A stretch of DNA of 64,000 nucleotides from Stenopsyche tienmushanensis (taxonomy: Eukaryota; Arthropoda; Insecta; Trichoptera; Stenopsychidae): the NCBI GenBank assembly GCA_008973525.1, contig WACJ01000364.1, positions 220,060-284,059 on the forward strand, read 5' to 3'. Positions 1 to 11,935 of the stretch are shown one piece after another (position 1 is the first letter of the stretch; each line of letters opens with the position of its first letter). Both the position numbers and the translations under genes were made by a program. The notes beneath the pieces are model-generated. The model saw only the letters and a program-made list of their open reading frames with translations. It was not told the origin of the DNA and made no database searches.

Positions 1-40
1 GATAGTATTCCTTTCTAGCGGAAGACAGTCGCTATGTGGC

Positions 41-139
41 TAGTCCGGTGTAACCCGGAACAGACCACACAGCAGCGCGGGAAATGGGATCACACATTAA
101 TGATCCCCCAATCCAGTTAATCGCTATCTGTCGTCTGTT
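41..139 (+). repeat. GC-rich interspersed repeat, copy 1
   Basis: This stretch shares long runs with 34165-34256, for example AACCCGGAACAGACCA and the following AGCGCRG and CTGTCGTCT motifs in the same order. It may be part of a non-LTR retrotransposon or its untranslated region, but no reverse transcriptase motif is visible here, so the class is open. Confidence 0.5.
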
Positions 140-199
140 ATTTGTCCATTATGATACCGATTATATGTCAGTTGTTGGAGAAGCCCAAAAGTCATAGAT

Positions 200-310
200 A
201 ATGATATTTTATAACATGCACAATGGGGGTGTTGACGTTATGGACCAGATGCTTGGGGCGTATATATATGATACAAACGGCAGGCCCGGTGCACACGAGG
301 CTGATTTTCA
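200..310 (+). pseudogene. piggyBac-like transposase fragment
   Basis: One reading frame gives NGGVDVMDQM followed by an aligned AYIYDTNGRPG. This matches the conserved GGVDxxDQM block of piggyBac-family transposases, which lies near the last catalytic aspartate. Only about 35 residues are recognisable; the frame then degrades and neither end of an element could be located. I read it as a dead piece of a once larger gene. Two small TTAA-flanked elements elsewhere in the window (15657 and 59224) show that piggyBac-type insertions have occurred here. Confidence 0.5.
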
Positions 311-559
311 AGCTAGTAGATCAATCAGGTGCTGGTAAGTTGGGAGGGTGGTATCTTTAATTTTTCCATTTTTGAGGTAAAAAATAGCTTTAAAAAAAAA
401 ACCAACTCTGTTTACACAAAAGCTAGAGTTGTTGGTTTGTTGGAACATGGTTTGGTGTACTTGCTTGAAAACTGTTCTTTTGTGCACCAGGCATATAATA
501 TGGCAACTTTTTGCATCACTCATAGGTTATATTATAAGAAAAACAAAAAAAAATAGCGT

Positions 560-2450
560 AATTTAAATTTGTTTCATCGATTTCCATACAAAATATATGG
601 TAACAGAAAGTTTAATTGACAGTAGGGTCGACTAAAAATATAATATATTAAAATTATTGTTTCAAATCAGTTATTCATAGATGGCCCTGCCCAATTTTAT
701 TATTTATCAATACCGAAGCAAAAATTTGGACCAAAATAATTGACAGAATATAATAATACCTTTAATCTCTCAATTTATTGGTACAGCGATTTTTTTCCAT
801 AATCTGGATTTAATCCCAAACCTTTTTAATAAAAGTGCAATTAAAATTAATCCTTATCCCTTTGACAGTGTCAGATAATGGAACAAGCTCATAGTAGGTA
901 AATTTACATGGTAACCATGTCAATGTGGTGAAATTACAGGATACAGCATTTTGCGGCACGCTGCATGGACACGCCGACTTAAATGTTGAGTGATTCGCGG
1001 CTTACCGCGAATCGACCGCAGCGCCAGCCTATGCAATCAACACCAATGAAAATCAACGATTCTCAAACTGTGCGGATAATTTTCAAAACACCAAATGACC
1101 ACGATAAACGCATACAACATGATGGAATTCCTTGATTTTTCGATAAAATACGAACGTGGCGAAAAATTCGCCGATGCTGCGAATGACCAAGCTCGATTTT
1201 CATCTCCCGCTCTGTGATATATTACCAGATATAGACACCTTTTGTATCGCCAGAACTGTTCGAAATACAGCATTTTTGCATTTGTTCAGCAGTTCGGTAT
1301 GAGTTTTGATTGGATAATTTCACGCTTCTCGGATTCCAGAACTAATAAATAAATGCATAGCGTACACGTTTAAAAAAAAACCACAACGTATAGAGCCGAA
1401 AGTTTTCGTTTTAAAAATAATAGATATGAAAATTGCTCATACACTTTGGGTCGTGAATAAATTTAAAATTTAATATAACGGGATAGAGGAAAAGTTATGG
1501 GGTCAAGAAAAGCATAACTTTTGGAACTATTCAAAGAGCGTCTGGAAGATTTATCGGAGTGCTTAAATTGGGATAAGCCGGTGACCAAAATTGATGATGG
1601 CCCTTGAATCCGCTTTGGGTTCGCTGATGGCGTTATTAGGACAAACAATAAGCTCGGGTGCCAAACTGTATTATTTAGACTGGTGACGCACAATATCTCC
1701 ATTCGCGTGAAGAGATTTAATATATGAGACTTTTGTGTACAACGAAGGCAGACGTATAACGAAACACAAGCCCTCGAGTCTTCAGTTGATATTAACGATC
1801 TACCTAATGGAGAGCAATTAAGAGGAGGCTTTAAAAAATGTAAATTCATTCAAGAGGCTCGATCAAAGGGCGAAGTTTCAAGTAATTGTTGCGGTGAGAG
1901 ACAACAACTGATGATGGATGAATACGAGACAAACAAAATTTGATGACGTAAAAAAGCAAGTAAATTCGACAAATAACAAATTACGGACTTTTCTCAAAGA
2001 GATCTTGATGAATTGAATTAGTTGATGTTTCGGTTTGAAGCTTGCAACGCATGCTTAAAAGTTTAAAAGATCAAGTTCAAATTCAAATCATGTGAATTTG
2101 ATCGATCGCTTCAATCCAGATTTACACTGATTTTCTGGATCTAAAAAAACGTGGTTAAATCTGCAACTATTATTTATAACCACATATGAAAAGCAAATCG
2201 CGTGAACTTTTTTCCTAGAAAAGTCTTTGAATATGAGGTACTTTAAGAAGAAAAATACTATATTACTATTATACCTAAGAATACTAATAATTTGGAAGAT
2301 TCGAAATATTTACGTTTCTGATGGATTCTCTCGACTAATTTATTTTAATTTCCAAGTTCTGAAAAAAATAATTATGTCAAAAACATATATAAAAACAATT
2401 CATTCGTATAACAGCCGATTATTATAATTAAGCCGGTTATTCCAAAGGAA
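560..2450. other. AT-rich stretch without recognised gene
   Basis: Open frames here are short (128 codons at most), overlap on opposite strands and show no family motif. I saw no RNA gene and no repeat shared with the rest of the window. Confidence 0.5.
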
Positions 2451-2460
2451 ATCTTTTATG

Positions 2461-2549
2461 GGCGGATTCCACGAGCGTGGTTTCTTGTGCATGGTTTACT
2501 ACCATGCCGATTAAGTCATGCACAAGAAACCACGCTCGTGGAATCCGCC
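2461..2549. repeat. 33-bp perfect inverted repeat (hairpin)
   Basis: The arm at 2461-2493 is the exact reverse complement of 2517-2549, with a 23-nt spacer. A G-T pair and two more pairs extend the stem to about 36 bp. The arms are clearly more GC-rich than the AT-rich flanks. No target duplication is visible. It could be a tiny foldback element or the source of a hairpin RNA; the sequence alone does not decide. Confidence 0.85.
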
Positions 2550-2655
2550 TATTAATTGAGTATATGTCACAATATGAAGAATTAATTAACACACAGATTC
2601 TTAAATATAATAATAACGACTCAATTGAAAAAAAAGTTTTTATCTAAAAATTATA

Positions 2656-2761
2656 ACACAACACTCAATAAATTTGTAGGATATTTTTCACTAAAATTTA
2701 TTTATTTTGGGTCGTTTATTGCAATTTTAAAAAAATCCTACGAACTTATTGAGTGATGTTT
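2656..2761. mobile_element. Tc1/mariner-type MITE (about 106 bp)
   Basis: The ends are inverted: CACTCAATAAATTTGTAGGA at 2662-2681 matches the complement of 2736-2755 with two mismatches, and the outer bases continue the match. TA lies on both sides (2654-2655 and 2762-2763), the target of Tc1/mariner elements. A related end occurs alone at about 5586-5615 (ACATCACTCAATAGGTTCGT). Confidence 0.65.
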
Positions 2762-3217
2762 TATTATTTCAAACGAATATGATTGATTATATTCAATATT
2801 TTTTAAATCATGATTGACACGTTTATTCAATTTAGGGCATTTTTCTACCAATAATAATCGTTTGATTGTTTTCAGCACATTTTCTAGAGTCAATATAAGT
2901 GATATTGTTTTACTGATAGTACGCCATATCTTTGATTTGCGCGGTTTTGGTCATAACCGCGTTATAAATATACATTTTAAAATAATTAACAATTAAGGTC
3001 TCTTTCAATATTTGTACCAGTTAAAACTAATCTATATTGTATGAAAATTTAAATCATAATGGTATTGAAAAAACATCTTTCCAAGAAAAAATCATAGAAA
3101 GTGTAATAAATAACATGGCTTAAAATTCAGAGATCATAAGCTATCTGTCAGTTGATGATAGAATTTTTAAGAATCCAAAATATGATATTGAAGCGTGGGT
3201 GATTTACCATCCCCACA

Positions 3218-3430
3218 TAGTAGCGCTTTTAAACTGAGCAGATTTAATACGCGCAGGAGGCGATAGTCGGGAGAGTCGTCGATTAGCCTTGGCTGCGGAA
3301 GTTCGTCCCTCCTGCGGCCAGATCTCTCTCTCTCTCGTGTAGAAAAAATAGTTATTTAGATAAGAATGTCTTTCTATTCGACGCTCAACTTTTCCCATCC
3401 ATTCATCCAGCAACATCACAGCTCGATAGA
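3218..3430 (+). repeat. Repeat family G, copy 1
   Basis: It shares several blocks in the same order with 4645-4935: a GCGCT...CTGAGCAGATTTAA block, a CCAGATCTCTCTCTC block, a TTCTTTCT..GACGCTCA block and a ...CATCAC block. No coding potential was recognised. Confidence 0.5.
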
Positions 3431-3492
3431 AGAACAAACGAATGGGTCATCTCAAAATATCCTATTTAGTCCGTTGATGAGTAATTGCGCAT

Positions 3493-3790
3493 ATATGTGT
3501 TCGAACTCGAATTGATCCAAATTTATCGATTTTATGCTTCAATAAATGCATTATTTTGTTACTAAAACTGTAAACACACATGTGTATTGTTTATGTTTAC
3601 GCGAATAAATTAACGAATATTGTATGCTATCAACAGTGTTAAGGTTCATTTATTTATATACAAGCTTCACTCACGCTGCGCGGTCCTGAGAGAAAAGTGG
3701 ATTTGTGTGGACGATAAGCGATACAAATACAAATATAGCATTTACGTTTACGTCAATTCAAATTAACTCACTAATCAAAGCATTAAATAA
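3493..3790 (+). repeat. Repeat family D, copy 1
   Basis: The core is ATCAACAGTGTTAAGGTTCA, then a CACGCTGCGCGGTCCTGA block, an AAGTGGATTTGT block and an AAATATAGCATTTACG block. Related copies lie at 16329 (+), 41262 (-), 42370 (-), 46670 (+), 58985 (+) and 61378 (-). There is no coding frame and no defined end, so the class is unknown; it is probably a non-autonomous transposon. Confidence 0.65.
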
Positions 3791-4644
3791 TCATATTCCA
3801 ATTGAATCGTTTATGGAAGACAATGCTAAGTCCCATATCTTTGAGAAAATAGAAGACAGAGGAAATCCAGAACTCCATATATCAATTGGTTGGGTGTTCG
3901 TCTATAAGAATGAAAGATGTCAGTTCAATTCCCATCAATTTATAAAACCCATTTTGTTTGTTGTAGTAGGCCTGATAAAATTGCAAGAAGAGGCTTCCTG
4001 CTTCTAAAAGATTCGTTCATGCTCGGTCCAAATATTTACCCTCAATTTCAAATAATCTATTTATGAAACTATAAATATTTATCCATTTTCTTCGACCCTG
4101 AAAACCTCTTTGGCGGAAATTTCTGCTTTCCCGCACTCCGTATCAAAATTTACATCGACATAATATTCATAAGTAATGTTCTTTGTTTAAAGATTTTTCC
4201 CGAATAAATTACGGAGATTTTAAAAAAGCCAGATTAAAGTAAATTTCGCGAGCTCCGCGAAGTAAACAGATATACACATTTAAAAGCCTCGCGCTATTTC
4301 TCTTCATTTTCATCGCTACGAGGAAAATATGGAAATTTTATTTTCGTACAGCGCGGTGAAAATGCTCTTCCTCTTATCGATCCATTTTTTTAAAAAAATT
4401 ATTTAAATAACAAATAATACACGCAAATGAGTGCTTTTCGAAATTTAAACTCGGGTACTTGCACATACTCATACTTTGATAAACATATATATATATATAT
4501 ACAGAACATAAACATATACAAAACGGGTATGTTTCTATATTTAAAAAAATCATTAAATTAACGAGTGTGCAAAATTACAATATAACGGATATAACGAGCA
4601 CAATACAAAATATTACGATATAGACGAATTATATTCCCTGTGCA

Positions 4645-4935
4645 ATGGCGCTGTTGATCTGAGCAGATTTAATTCACCAGATTAACAGTGACATCTTCCG
4701 TTTATCTTTAGGTTCAATGTGTTATTTTAACAGTGCCATCTTTAGTGGCGCTACGGGGACATTGTACCTGCAATACCGACCGATCGCATCTTGCGCGTGC
4801 ATCATTGCGTCATCAGTTAGCTTTGCTTGCGGGAGGAAGTCCTTCCAGCAGCCAGATCTCTCTCTCATCGTATTGAATGAAAAATTATCTAGAGAAAATA
4901 TTCTTTCTGTTTGACGCTCAGCTACATCACCTGCT
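4645..4935 (+). repeat. Repeat family G, copy 2
   Basis: Diverged second copy of the family at 3218-3430, with the same order of shared blocks. It holds extra sequence between the CTGAGCAGATTTAA block and the CCAGATCTCTC block. Confidence 0.45.
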
Positions 4936-5678
4936 AAGCTACAAGAGGTGTGACTGGCGACTACATGTTTTAAAACATATACGTCATTTCGGTTTGGTTT
5001 CGGTTACGTTCCCAACATTTATATATTATATTTTTTATAATATTATTAACGTAGAATGCTTTTTTATAAAGAATGTTTAATATCAATAAAAGCCTTAAAA
5101 ATTCATAAACTAATCGCTCGGAGCAGAATCGAAAACCGAAAAAAAAATATTTATTTTGGAACGGAATCTAAACGATAATATATATGGTTCTAAGCTCTGA
5201 TTGATGCTTTTATCTCATAATTATGTCAAATCATACAATATCAATATAATGCGCAATAAGATAATATTCAAAGGTCATTTTACACTTTCAGAATAACAAA
5301 ACGTGAATTTTATTTCGAGTGCTAAAAACACTTTCGAGCTTTCCGTTGAATTTTGCACCACTTTCCATGGATGGATCCAGTCCAAAAAACTTTCCTTGCG
5401 TGTTTTGCTTTCTTTGAAATCCACATTCGTTTCGTTCCGAGAAAATGTTCCCTCAAAATTATTCCACCTGCGGTTTGCTTATTTCTACATCAAGTAAATA
5501 AAAAATTGAATACATTTGGCAATTAAAAGCATACCACAACGAACCGACTTTAATTCATGCATTTAGGATTGAAATCCAAGCAATTAGGATAACACATCAC
5601 TCAATAGGTTCGTAAATTCGTTCGAATTGCGAAAAAATTATCTTAAATTATGAATATTATTCATTTAAGTAATAAGAT
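4936..5678. other. AT-rich stretch without recognised gene
   Basis: It holds a lone Tc1-like end at about 5586-5615 and GGTTTCGGTTACG-type sequence near 4990 that recurs near 42645, 58100, 61205 and 62700. Nothing coding was recognised. Confidence 0.4.
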
Positions 5679-6286
5679 TAGGGAATTCAATCCCGGAATC
5701 CCGGATCCCGGGATTCCGGACAGTTTTAAGTGCTCATGAATCCGAGCTTAGGCATCGCAGTAACTGTCTAATCTATGTATACATATGAACAATACAATAC
5801 ATATAAATTGTTATATTAACCTTTCCCTACCGGTGATGTATTTACTACACCTCGACTCTAATAATGGGAATATCGATATGAAATATAATAGATACGGGCT
5901 TCAGAATTTTTGTATTCCTCCGTAATATAATTACAAATCACATCAAAGTATTATAGTATATAAGTATTCATCTGTAGCGACGGAAATAATTAATTTGTCG
6001 GGAAATCGGGAATTTTGCGAGTTTTAGTCCGTGTCTCAGCAGAAAGGAATTTTACTTAGATATTTAACTAATATTTAAATATCTGATGACGATACCTCCA
6101 ACGAGTGTGGAGGCTGAGCGTGCATTTTCAGCAGCAAGTTCCCTGGCTTCTAAAACCAGATCTAGACTAAATATCGAAACATTCGATGCTTTAATGTTAC
6201 TTCGGGTATATTTTCAAAATAATATTTTAAATTTTTAGCGTTTTATTCATATATTTATCCTGTCTTATGTAATCCCGGGATCCCTA
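5679..6286 (+). mobile_element. hAT family A element, copy A1, with hAT C-terminal remnant
   Basis: It starts TAGGGAATTCAATCCCGG and ends CCCGGGATCCCTA, inverted as in copy A6 at 61906. The flanking 8-mers AATAAGAT and GATGAGAT agree at 6 of 8 positions, both differences being A/G, which suits an aged hAT target duplication. At 6082-6238 a frame reads TSVEAERAFSAASSLASKTR and then NIETFDALMLLRVYF before a stop. This is the hAT C-terminal dimerisation region, the only coding part left. The middle carries the family's signature CCCTACCGGTGATGTATTTA. Confidence 0.8.
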
Positions 6287-7625
6287 GATGAGATACTTCT
6301 ATCTACAAATAACATCTTTCAGCTGATAATCAATATTTCATCATTAAACAACGTCCAGAGCATAAATAAGTTGGATTTTACGCTGTTTTGAGGAATTTAA
6401 TATTCATTCATTCATGTCGCATTATTTTCAGGACACAAAAAAGTTTCAAGGACGATATTTATTTTAGGACGTTTATTTTCAGGCTAACATTTCTTGAATT
6501 ATTAAGGAAAGCGTCATGACATGATGAAAAACACGTCGGGTCCGCCTCGTTCCTACTCCTTAACCTGATTAAATCCGACAGCAGTAGAGTATCCATCAGC
6601 GTGACGAATTGCGCTATTCTCTCCCAGGATGCGAAGCGTCCTGTTTTCGTTTCATTTTTCCCCGACAAGATTCACAACCCGCACGGGTCGGAAGGGACTC
6701 CAACAAATAATACGTATGAATCCCCGCGATTATTTTGCGCCCCGCGATAAAAAGCACCGACTAAACCCGTCGATGACTGGCTCGAAATTAATTTCGAGCG
6801 AGGGCGTAATTCGTAACGAGCATATTCCGGTTTATATTCAGAGGGTACTGGCGATCCCGGGGGATTCGCGTGTCCAGTGCGGGGATTTCTGGGGATTCGT
6901 GCGATTCGGGCTAATCGCTCAGGTGACACGTACCCGTGTATTAAGCGAAATTACATGCCCGCAAAAAATAAAGCTTTTAATTGAATAATCTATCTCAATT
7001 TATTCCAAATTAGTGCGCCCGGCTCGTGGTCATTCTGGGACAAATTTTATCGAATTGAGACTGCATAAGTCGTCGTGGATATCACAGCATTCGTTCCAAG
7101 TGCGTCCAAACGCGTGACATTTCAAATATTAGCAATACAACTTTGTAGGTTGATAGCATGACCCAAATTTGATTTGTCAGGTTGCCAAAGAGTGTAGATA
7201 GATTTTTTTACAATTCGACATTTTCAAGGAACTCTAGACTACTTTTAACAAGCAGACTATAAAGATTTGAGTCTTTGTGCTTAAATATTATTAGGTCGAG
7301 TCATAAATAAATGCCGATTATTTTTCAAACATTTATTATTTTGCTTTGACAAAATAACTAAGCAATGTTACCTTACTACATATTCACCATTATTAGTGAT
7401 AGCTTTCTCCCATTTTACCGGTAAATTATCAATACCCGCCACATAAAATTTAGCAGATTGAGATGAAAAGACATTTTCGATAGTGTGATTCACTTTTTCA
7501 TCTGAAAAGAACAGAATATGTGCTAGACGGTTGGGGCAAGGTCCGGGAAGTATAAGGGATGAAGTAAGATAGATCACCTAGGCTCCAGAATATTTTGCTG
7601 GCTTAACTTTGTTGTATGCGGTTTC
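6287..7625. other. Unassigned stretch, GC-richer at 6640-6960
   Basis: Overlapping open frames on both strands at 6629-6988 look like a by-product of higher GC content. No protein motif, splice-bounded exon or shared repeat was recognised. Confidence 0.4.
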
Positions 7626-7725
7626 GTATATGTTTTTCAAATTGTTATATTAATCTTTCCCTACCGGTGATGTATTTACTACACCTCGACTCTAATAATG
7701 GGAATATCGATATGAAATATAATAG
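7626..7725 (+). mobile_element. hAT family A fragment, copy A2
   Basis: About 100 bp match the middle of family A, including CCCTACCGGTGATGTATTTA and GGGAATATCGATATGAAATA. Both ends of the element are missing. Confidence 0.75.
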
Positions 7726-8929
7726 AATTCACTGATCACTCACTGCTCCTTCCTTTCTATAGCCTTGTTTAAACTCCCAAAGCATTTTATGATAAAATCA
7801 AATCCATCGACATGAACCCATTGATAGTGTTTTCACTCGTTGTGTTATTCAGGAAAGATGTCTACGCCCAAAAAAAGTTACTGTTTGGTATGCATTTGAA
7901 GCAAATGGAATTATTGGGACACATTTCTTCGAAGGCTACGAAGATACCAATCAATATTGAGTGGCCACAATTAAATCATATTGATGTGTCTCATCGAGAA
8001 AACATTACACATTTCTATACATTATCAATATAATTACGATGTCGAAGGGTTTTAATTATTAGTTCATGGCACCTGGAATTGGATGGCGCATATTTTCGGC
8101 CGCAATTATAACTTCGTTATCAGCCCAGGTCCAAATCCCTGTAGAATTCGTTATTTTTTTTTATAGACCCGAAGTTTTAATAGAAAAGTTTTTATCTAGG
8201 CTCTCGGGGGTGAGTTTTAAAAGTGGGCTGAAGTGAATAATTCACGGGTGCGAAGTAAATGAAGATCGTGAGAAGATTCAAGACCGGTGATATCAACATT
8301 GTAAATCAGCCGGGCCGAGGGGCGGAGGCCCCTTCTGGATGCGAGGGCCCTGCAATTAACGACGAGTGTCGACGATGCACGCTCCAGACATCTTGTAGGA
8401 GCTACATGAATCTTGAATTATTTTGCGAATTACAGGGACGTTTGTGTCTCGGGATGGCCGTTTATGGGGCTAAAACATGAAGAATGTGAGCCTTGATGGA
8501 AAAAGGTCTGGCTGTAAAGCCGCTCAGCCCCTCGAAGTCGTCCCTGGGAGACGATATTAAATCCCAGTTTTTCAAACAACGGCCAGATCTGGAGCACCAA
8601 TAAATCTCGCTTCGTGTTCTTTATGTCTTCGATTTTGTTCTGCGCAGGCAATAATTTGAAATGTTTAGCCAAAAATAATTTCGACCTTATAGAGCTTTGA
8701 TCAGATATGGTTTAATACGTCTTGGATGAAGGGGAATTCCCACTGTACCAATCATTTACTCTTTTATAAAAATTTTATTTATTTAAACATTAATTAAAAA
8801 GTAACTGTCTTGATTGTTAAAAAAAACAATTCAAAAATTCTCGTATGAATAAATAGTTTATAACAATTATAATAGCATATTAAATGTATGTCTGTCTGTT
8901 CGCTATGCAGTTTTACATCCCTAACAAAG
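7726..8929. other. Unassigned stretch
   Basis: A GC-richer patch at about 8290-8470 has open frames on both strands without a recognisable motif. ATGTATGTCTGTCTGTTCGC at 8886 recurs at 13072. Confidence 0.4.
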
Positions 8930-9320
8930 TCTACATTCGACATTGTATGCTGCTTTTTTGATTAGGGTTAAAATGCCAAACAGTCCACAGATGCCAATAT
9001 TGGTTCTATAAGTTTAAATCTGGCAATAGACACTTAAGGGATGAAACGAGAACGGAATGACTTTCTGGGGATGACTATAATCCCTAATCGAATCAGATCC
9101 ATGACAAACAATCGAGGAGTTATCACAGACTGGAATCCATATAGACTACTGTGCAAATACATTTAAAACTCATCAACAAAACGAATAGAATGGGTGTTAT
9201 TGGATAGGATAGATACTGCAAGCTTTAAGCGAACACCACAAATACGAGTGACTAAACATAAATTAAAAAGAAATAAATGCCTTTCTTGAAAAGATCCCCA
9301 ATTTCAACCCTTACGCCATT
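8930..9320 (+). repeat. Repeat family C, copy 1
   Basis: It shares with 33285-33730 the blocks CATTGTATGCTGCTTTTT, AACTTAAGGGATGAAACGAG, CTAATCGAATCAGA, AAAACGAATAGAATGGG and CTTTCTTGAAAA, in the same order. No coding frame is preserved. The transposon class is unknown. Confidence 0.65.
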
Positions 9321-10675
9321 CATAATACATTTTGCATCGAAAATTAAAAGAGAAACGTCCGTATTTATTAAACATAAATTCAGAATTTTCAGGTCCATGG
9401 AACACAGTCTGAGAGAAAAAAAAAGATTCAAAAATTCAACTGAAATGGAAACAGATTTAAAATCGTTTTTTTGCTTCTAAGCCGGAAAGCTTTTGCAAAA
9501 AAAGGATCGAATGACTGTCAAAGCGATGGGAAAATGTGTTAAATAATGAAGGGAATTTCGAGCCTTCATGATATTTTATTTTATCCCCGTGTATATTATA
9601 TTTATTACAAAAGATGCAAAATTGCACTTTGAATATTACTTTAAAAAAAAACATCAGTTTAATCACTTAAGTGCCGCGAGTTTCCACCATGTTTCTTATT
9701 CTTGCAACAACACTTCGTTGAATTATGTTTCATATATTATGTTGAAAATATGAAATTCTGTCGGCTGAATTAAATTTGAAATAACTCAGAATAGTTGATA
9801 TATAAGACATAATAATGAACTCCTATAGCGTCTACTTTGTTTGAGGCCTCAAAGTCAAAACCCAAGCAAAGTTAAAGTGTTTCTTTCTATAGCGTTTTGC
9901 TTCTATAGTGTGATTCATGCGTATGACCATGCATATGCTCGCAATCATACATACACATTTGCACTATAATAAATTGACACAATCCGATCAATTTACAATT
10001 TGTATTTAATGTAAAATTAATGTCCCGTGTCTAATCGCAAAGCATCGCCCATAATAAAACGTTTAGTTTCACCCATTCCTCGTAGACCACAATTAATTTT
10101 ACATTACGTCTGCCGTGCCAAAGTCATTACCGAAGAGACCCCTGATAAATGGTTGCCGTGGTCGCGCTGCAGATGCTTTTGACGCCGCTCTCCAAAATCA
10201 AAAACATCCCAAAAAGAAGCAACATTTGATAAATTATTCAAAAAATGAATACGCAAGCATAAAGCCTAGTCTGAAGGGAATTAAATTCAAGTATAGCAGC
10301 GTCCTAGACATTTGATCCAGGTTACATGACTCATGAATTTCGCATCGCGGCGCTAATCTGCGTCTGAAAGACTATCTTTGTGTTCAAAGTCATATTATTC
10401 ATATTTTATCGTGTGTTTATTAGACTTTACGGCCGGATTAAGCAGGTCTCTATTTATTTAGCTTTAAAATAATGTACGAGTAAACGATATAATAATTAAA
10501 TCTTCGGTTTTGTCGGCTTACAGACGGAGATGAGACCTTTGTGTTCGCATGCTCGGCGAGATTTTTGAATTAATACTTGACACACAACGTGTACAATTCG
10601 AATGGATTGATCGACGGGGCTTCGAATCGGAACGAAACCGATAACCGGTAAAACCGTTATTTTCGCCGGAACCAC
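9321..10675. other. AT-rich stretch without recognised gene
   Basis: Only short frames are present (66-69 codons). A GGCCGGATTAAG motif at about 10430 resembles hAT ends but has no partner. Confidence 0.35.
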
Positions 10676-11274
10676 ATGACAAATAGAGACATTTCTGTCA
10701 AAATATGGACGCTTGAAAACAGTGGCGTATCTACAAATTGGCGAGCTTGAGCGACGCCTAGGGGCAGTAACTGTCTAATCTATGTATACATATATATATA
10801 GTATATATATGTTTTTTAAATTGTTATATTAACATTTCCCTACCGGTGATGTATTTACTACACCTCGACTTTAATAATGGGAATATCGATATGAAATATA
10901 ATAGATACGGGATTCAGATTTTTTGTATTCCTCCGTAATATAATTACTAAGCACATTAAAGTACTATAGTATATAAATATTCATCTGCAGCGACGGAAAT
11001 AAATAATTTGTCTGGAAATCGGGGGTCCGTGTCTCAGCAGAAATGAATTTTATCAGTCACATCGATGATGTTATACGAAAATGAGGGCTCACGCGGTCAT
11101 CAATTCGAACTAGCATTTAAATATCTGATTTCGATATCATCAACGATTGTGGAAGCTGAGCGTATATTTTCAGCAGCAAGTTTTCTGACTTCCAAAATCA
11201 GATCCAGGCTAAATTATGAAACATTCGATGCTTTAATGTTACTTCGGGCATATTTTCAAAATAATATTTTGAAG
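10676..11274 (+). mobile_element. hAT family A, copy A3, with hAT C-terminal remnant
   Basis: It has the family A middle (CCCTACCGGTGATGTATTTA, GGGAATATCGATATGAAATA) and ends in the hAT dimerisation region, read as STIVEAERIFSAASFLTSKI and then NYETFDALMLLRAYF. The 3' end of the element is missing, because mariner sequence begins directly after AATAATATTTTGAAG. Confidence 0.75.
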
Positions 11275-11466
11275 ACGAAATATTTGAGAGCCACAATGGA
11301 AACAGATCTTCGATTGAGTGCCGAAAGACTATTGCAGAGGATGCATTCACCCCGTTCGACAGCTCAAAAGCATTTAAAACGCATCAGGAAGAAGAATCGA
11401 ATAGGGGTTTGGATGCCGCACGAACTGTCGCAGAGCGACGAAACACTTGCAGAGTTTTGTTCTTAA
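11065..11466 (+). pseudogene. Chimeric ORF: hAT dimerisation region joined to mariner HTH
   Basis: This 133-codon frame is open from an ATG to a stop. Residues 25-70 are a hAT C-terminal dimerisation region (VEAERIFSAASFLTSKIRSR, then FDALMLLRAYF). Residues 78-125 match the second N-terminal helix-turn-helix of mariner transposases (LRLSAERLLQRMHSPRST, then GVWMPHELS). The junction is near residue 73. Neither half holds a catalytic site: the hAT DDE part is absent and the mariner DD(D/E) part is deleted. I infer an accidental fusion of two dead transposons. The frame running uninterrupted across the join is unusual but may be chance. Confidence 0.7.
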
Positions 11467-11935
11467 GACGGCCAAATAAATCCTTTTTGCACCGAATTGA
11501 GGATAAAAAAATATTCAAGGAATTATTCATTGTGAATTTATGAATCCAGGCGAAATAATAATTGCAGATGTGTACTGTTAGTAGTTTGGAAAAGATAAAT
11601 ACAAAATTGAGAGTTTAACGTCGATAATTAATCAAGAACAATTTATTGATTCTGCAACACAATATACGACTTTATAAGACAAAGAAGACGTCTGAAAAAA
11701 TCAGAGAATTTAAATGAGAAGAACTTCTACACTCTCTCTATTCACTAGACCTGACTCCGATGGATTATCATCTTTATAGATCTTTGGCACCTTCTCTTAA
11801 GAATAAATTGCTTTTGAAACACAATTCGACAATCATATTTGTACATATTTCAACTTCATTTTTGAACAATTGGCAAAGACTTTTAGATGCAATTAATATT
11901 ATATGTATAAAATATGATTAATAATTCGTTGAATC
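11275..11935 (+). mobile_element. Mariner transposase remnant
   Basis: It begins with the mariner HTH inside the chimeric frame. Sequence resembling EPFLHRI follows near 11490. Near 11710-11810 comes a block reading KREFKWEEL-like then LTPMDYHLYRSLAPSLKN, the PYSPDLAPSDYHLF region at the third catalytic aspartate of mariner. Much of the catalytic centre is missing and several stops are present, so it is inactive. The 3' terminal repeat could not be placed. Confidence 0.7.

Noticed and set aside
4480..4502. (AT)n tract
   Set aside because: A short simple repeat, common in AT-rich DNA and of no particular note.
6629..6988. 119-codon frame in a GC-richer patch
   Set aside because: A long minus-strand frame overlaps it, neither shows a family motif, and no splice context supports an exon.
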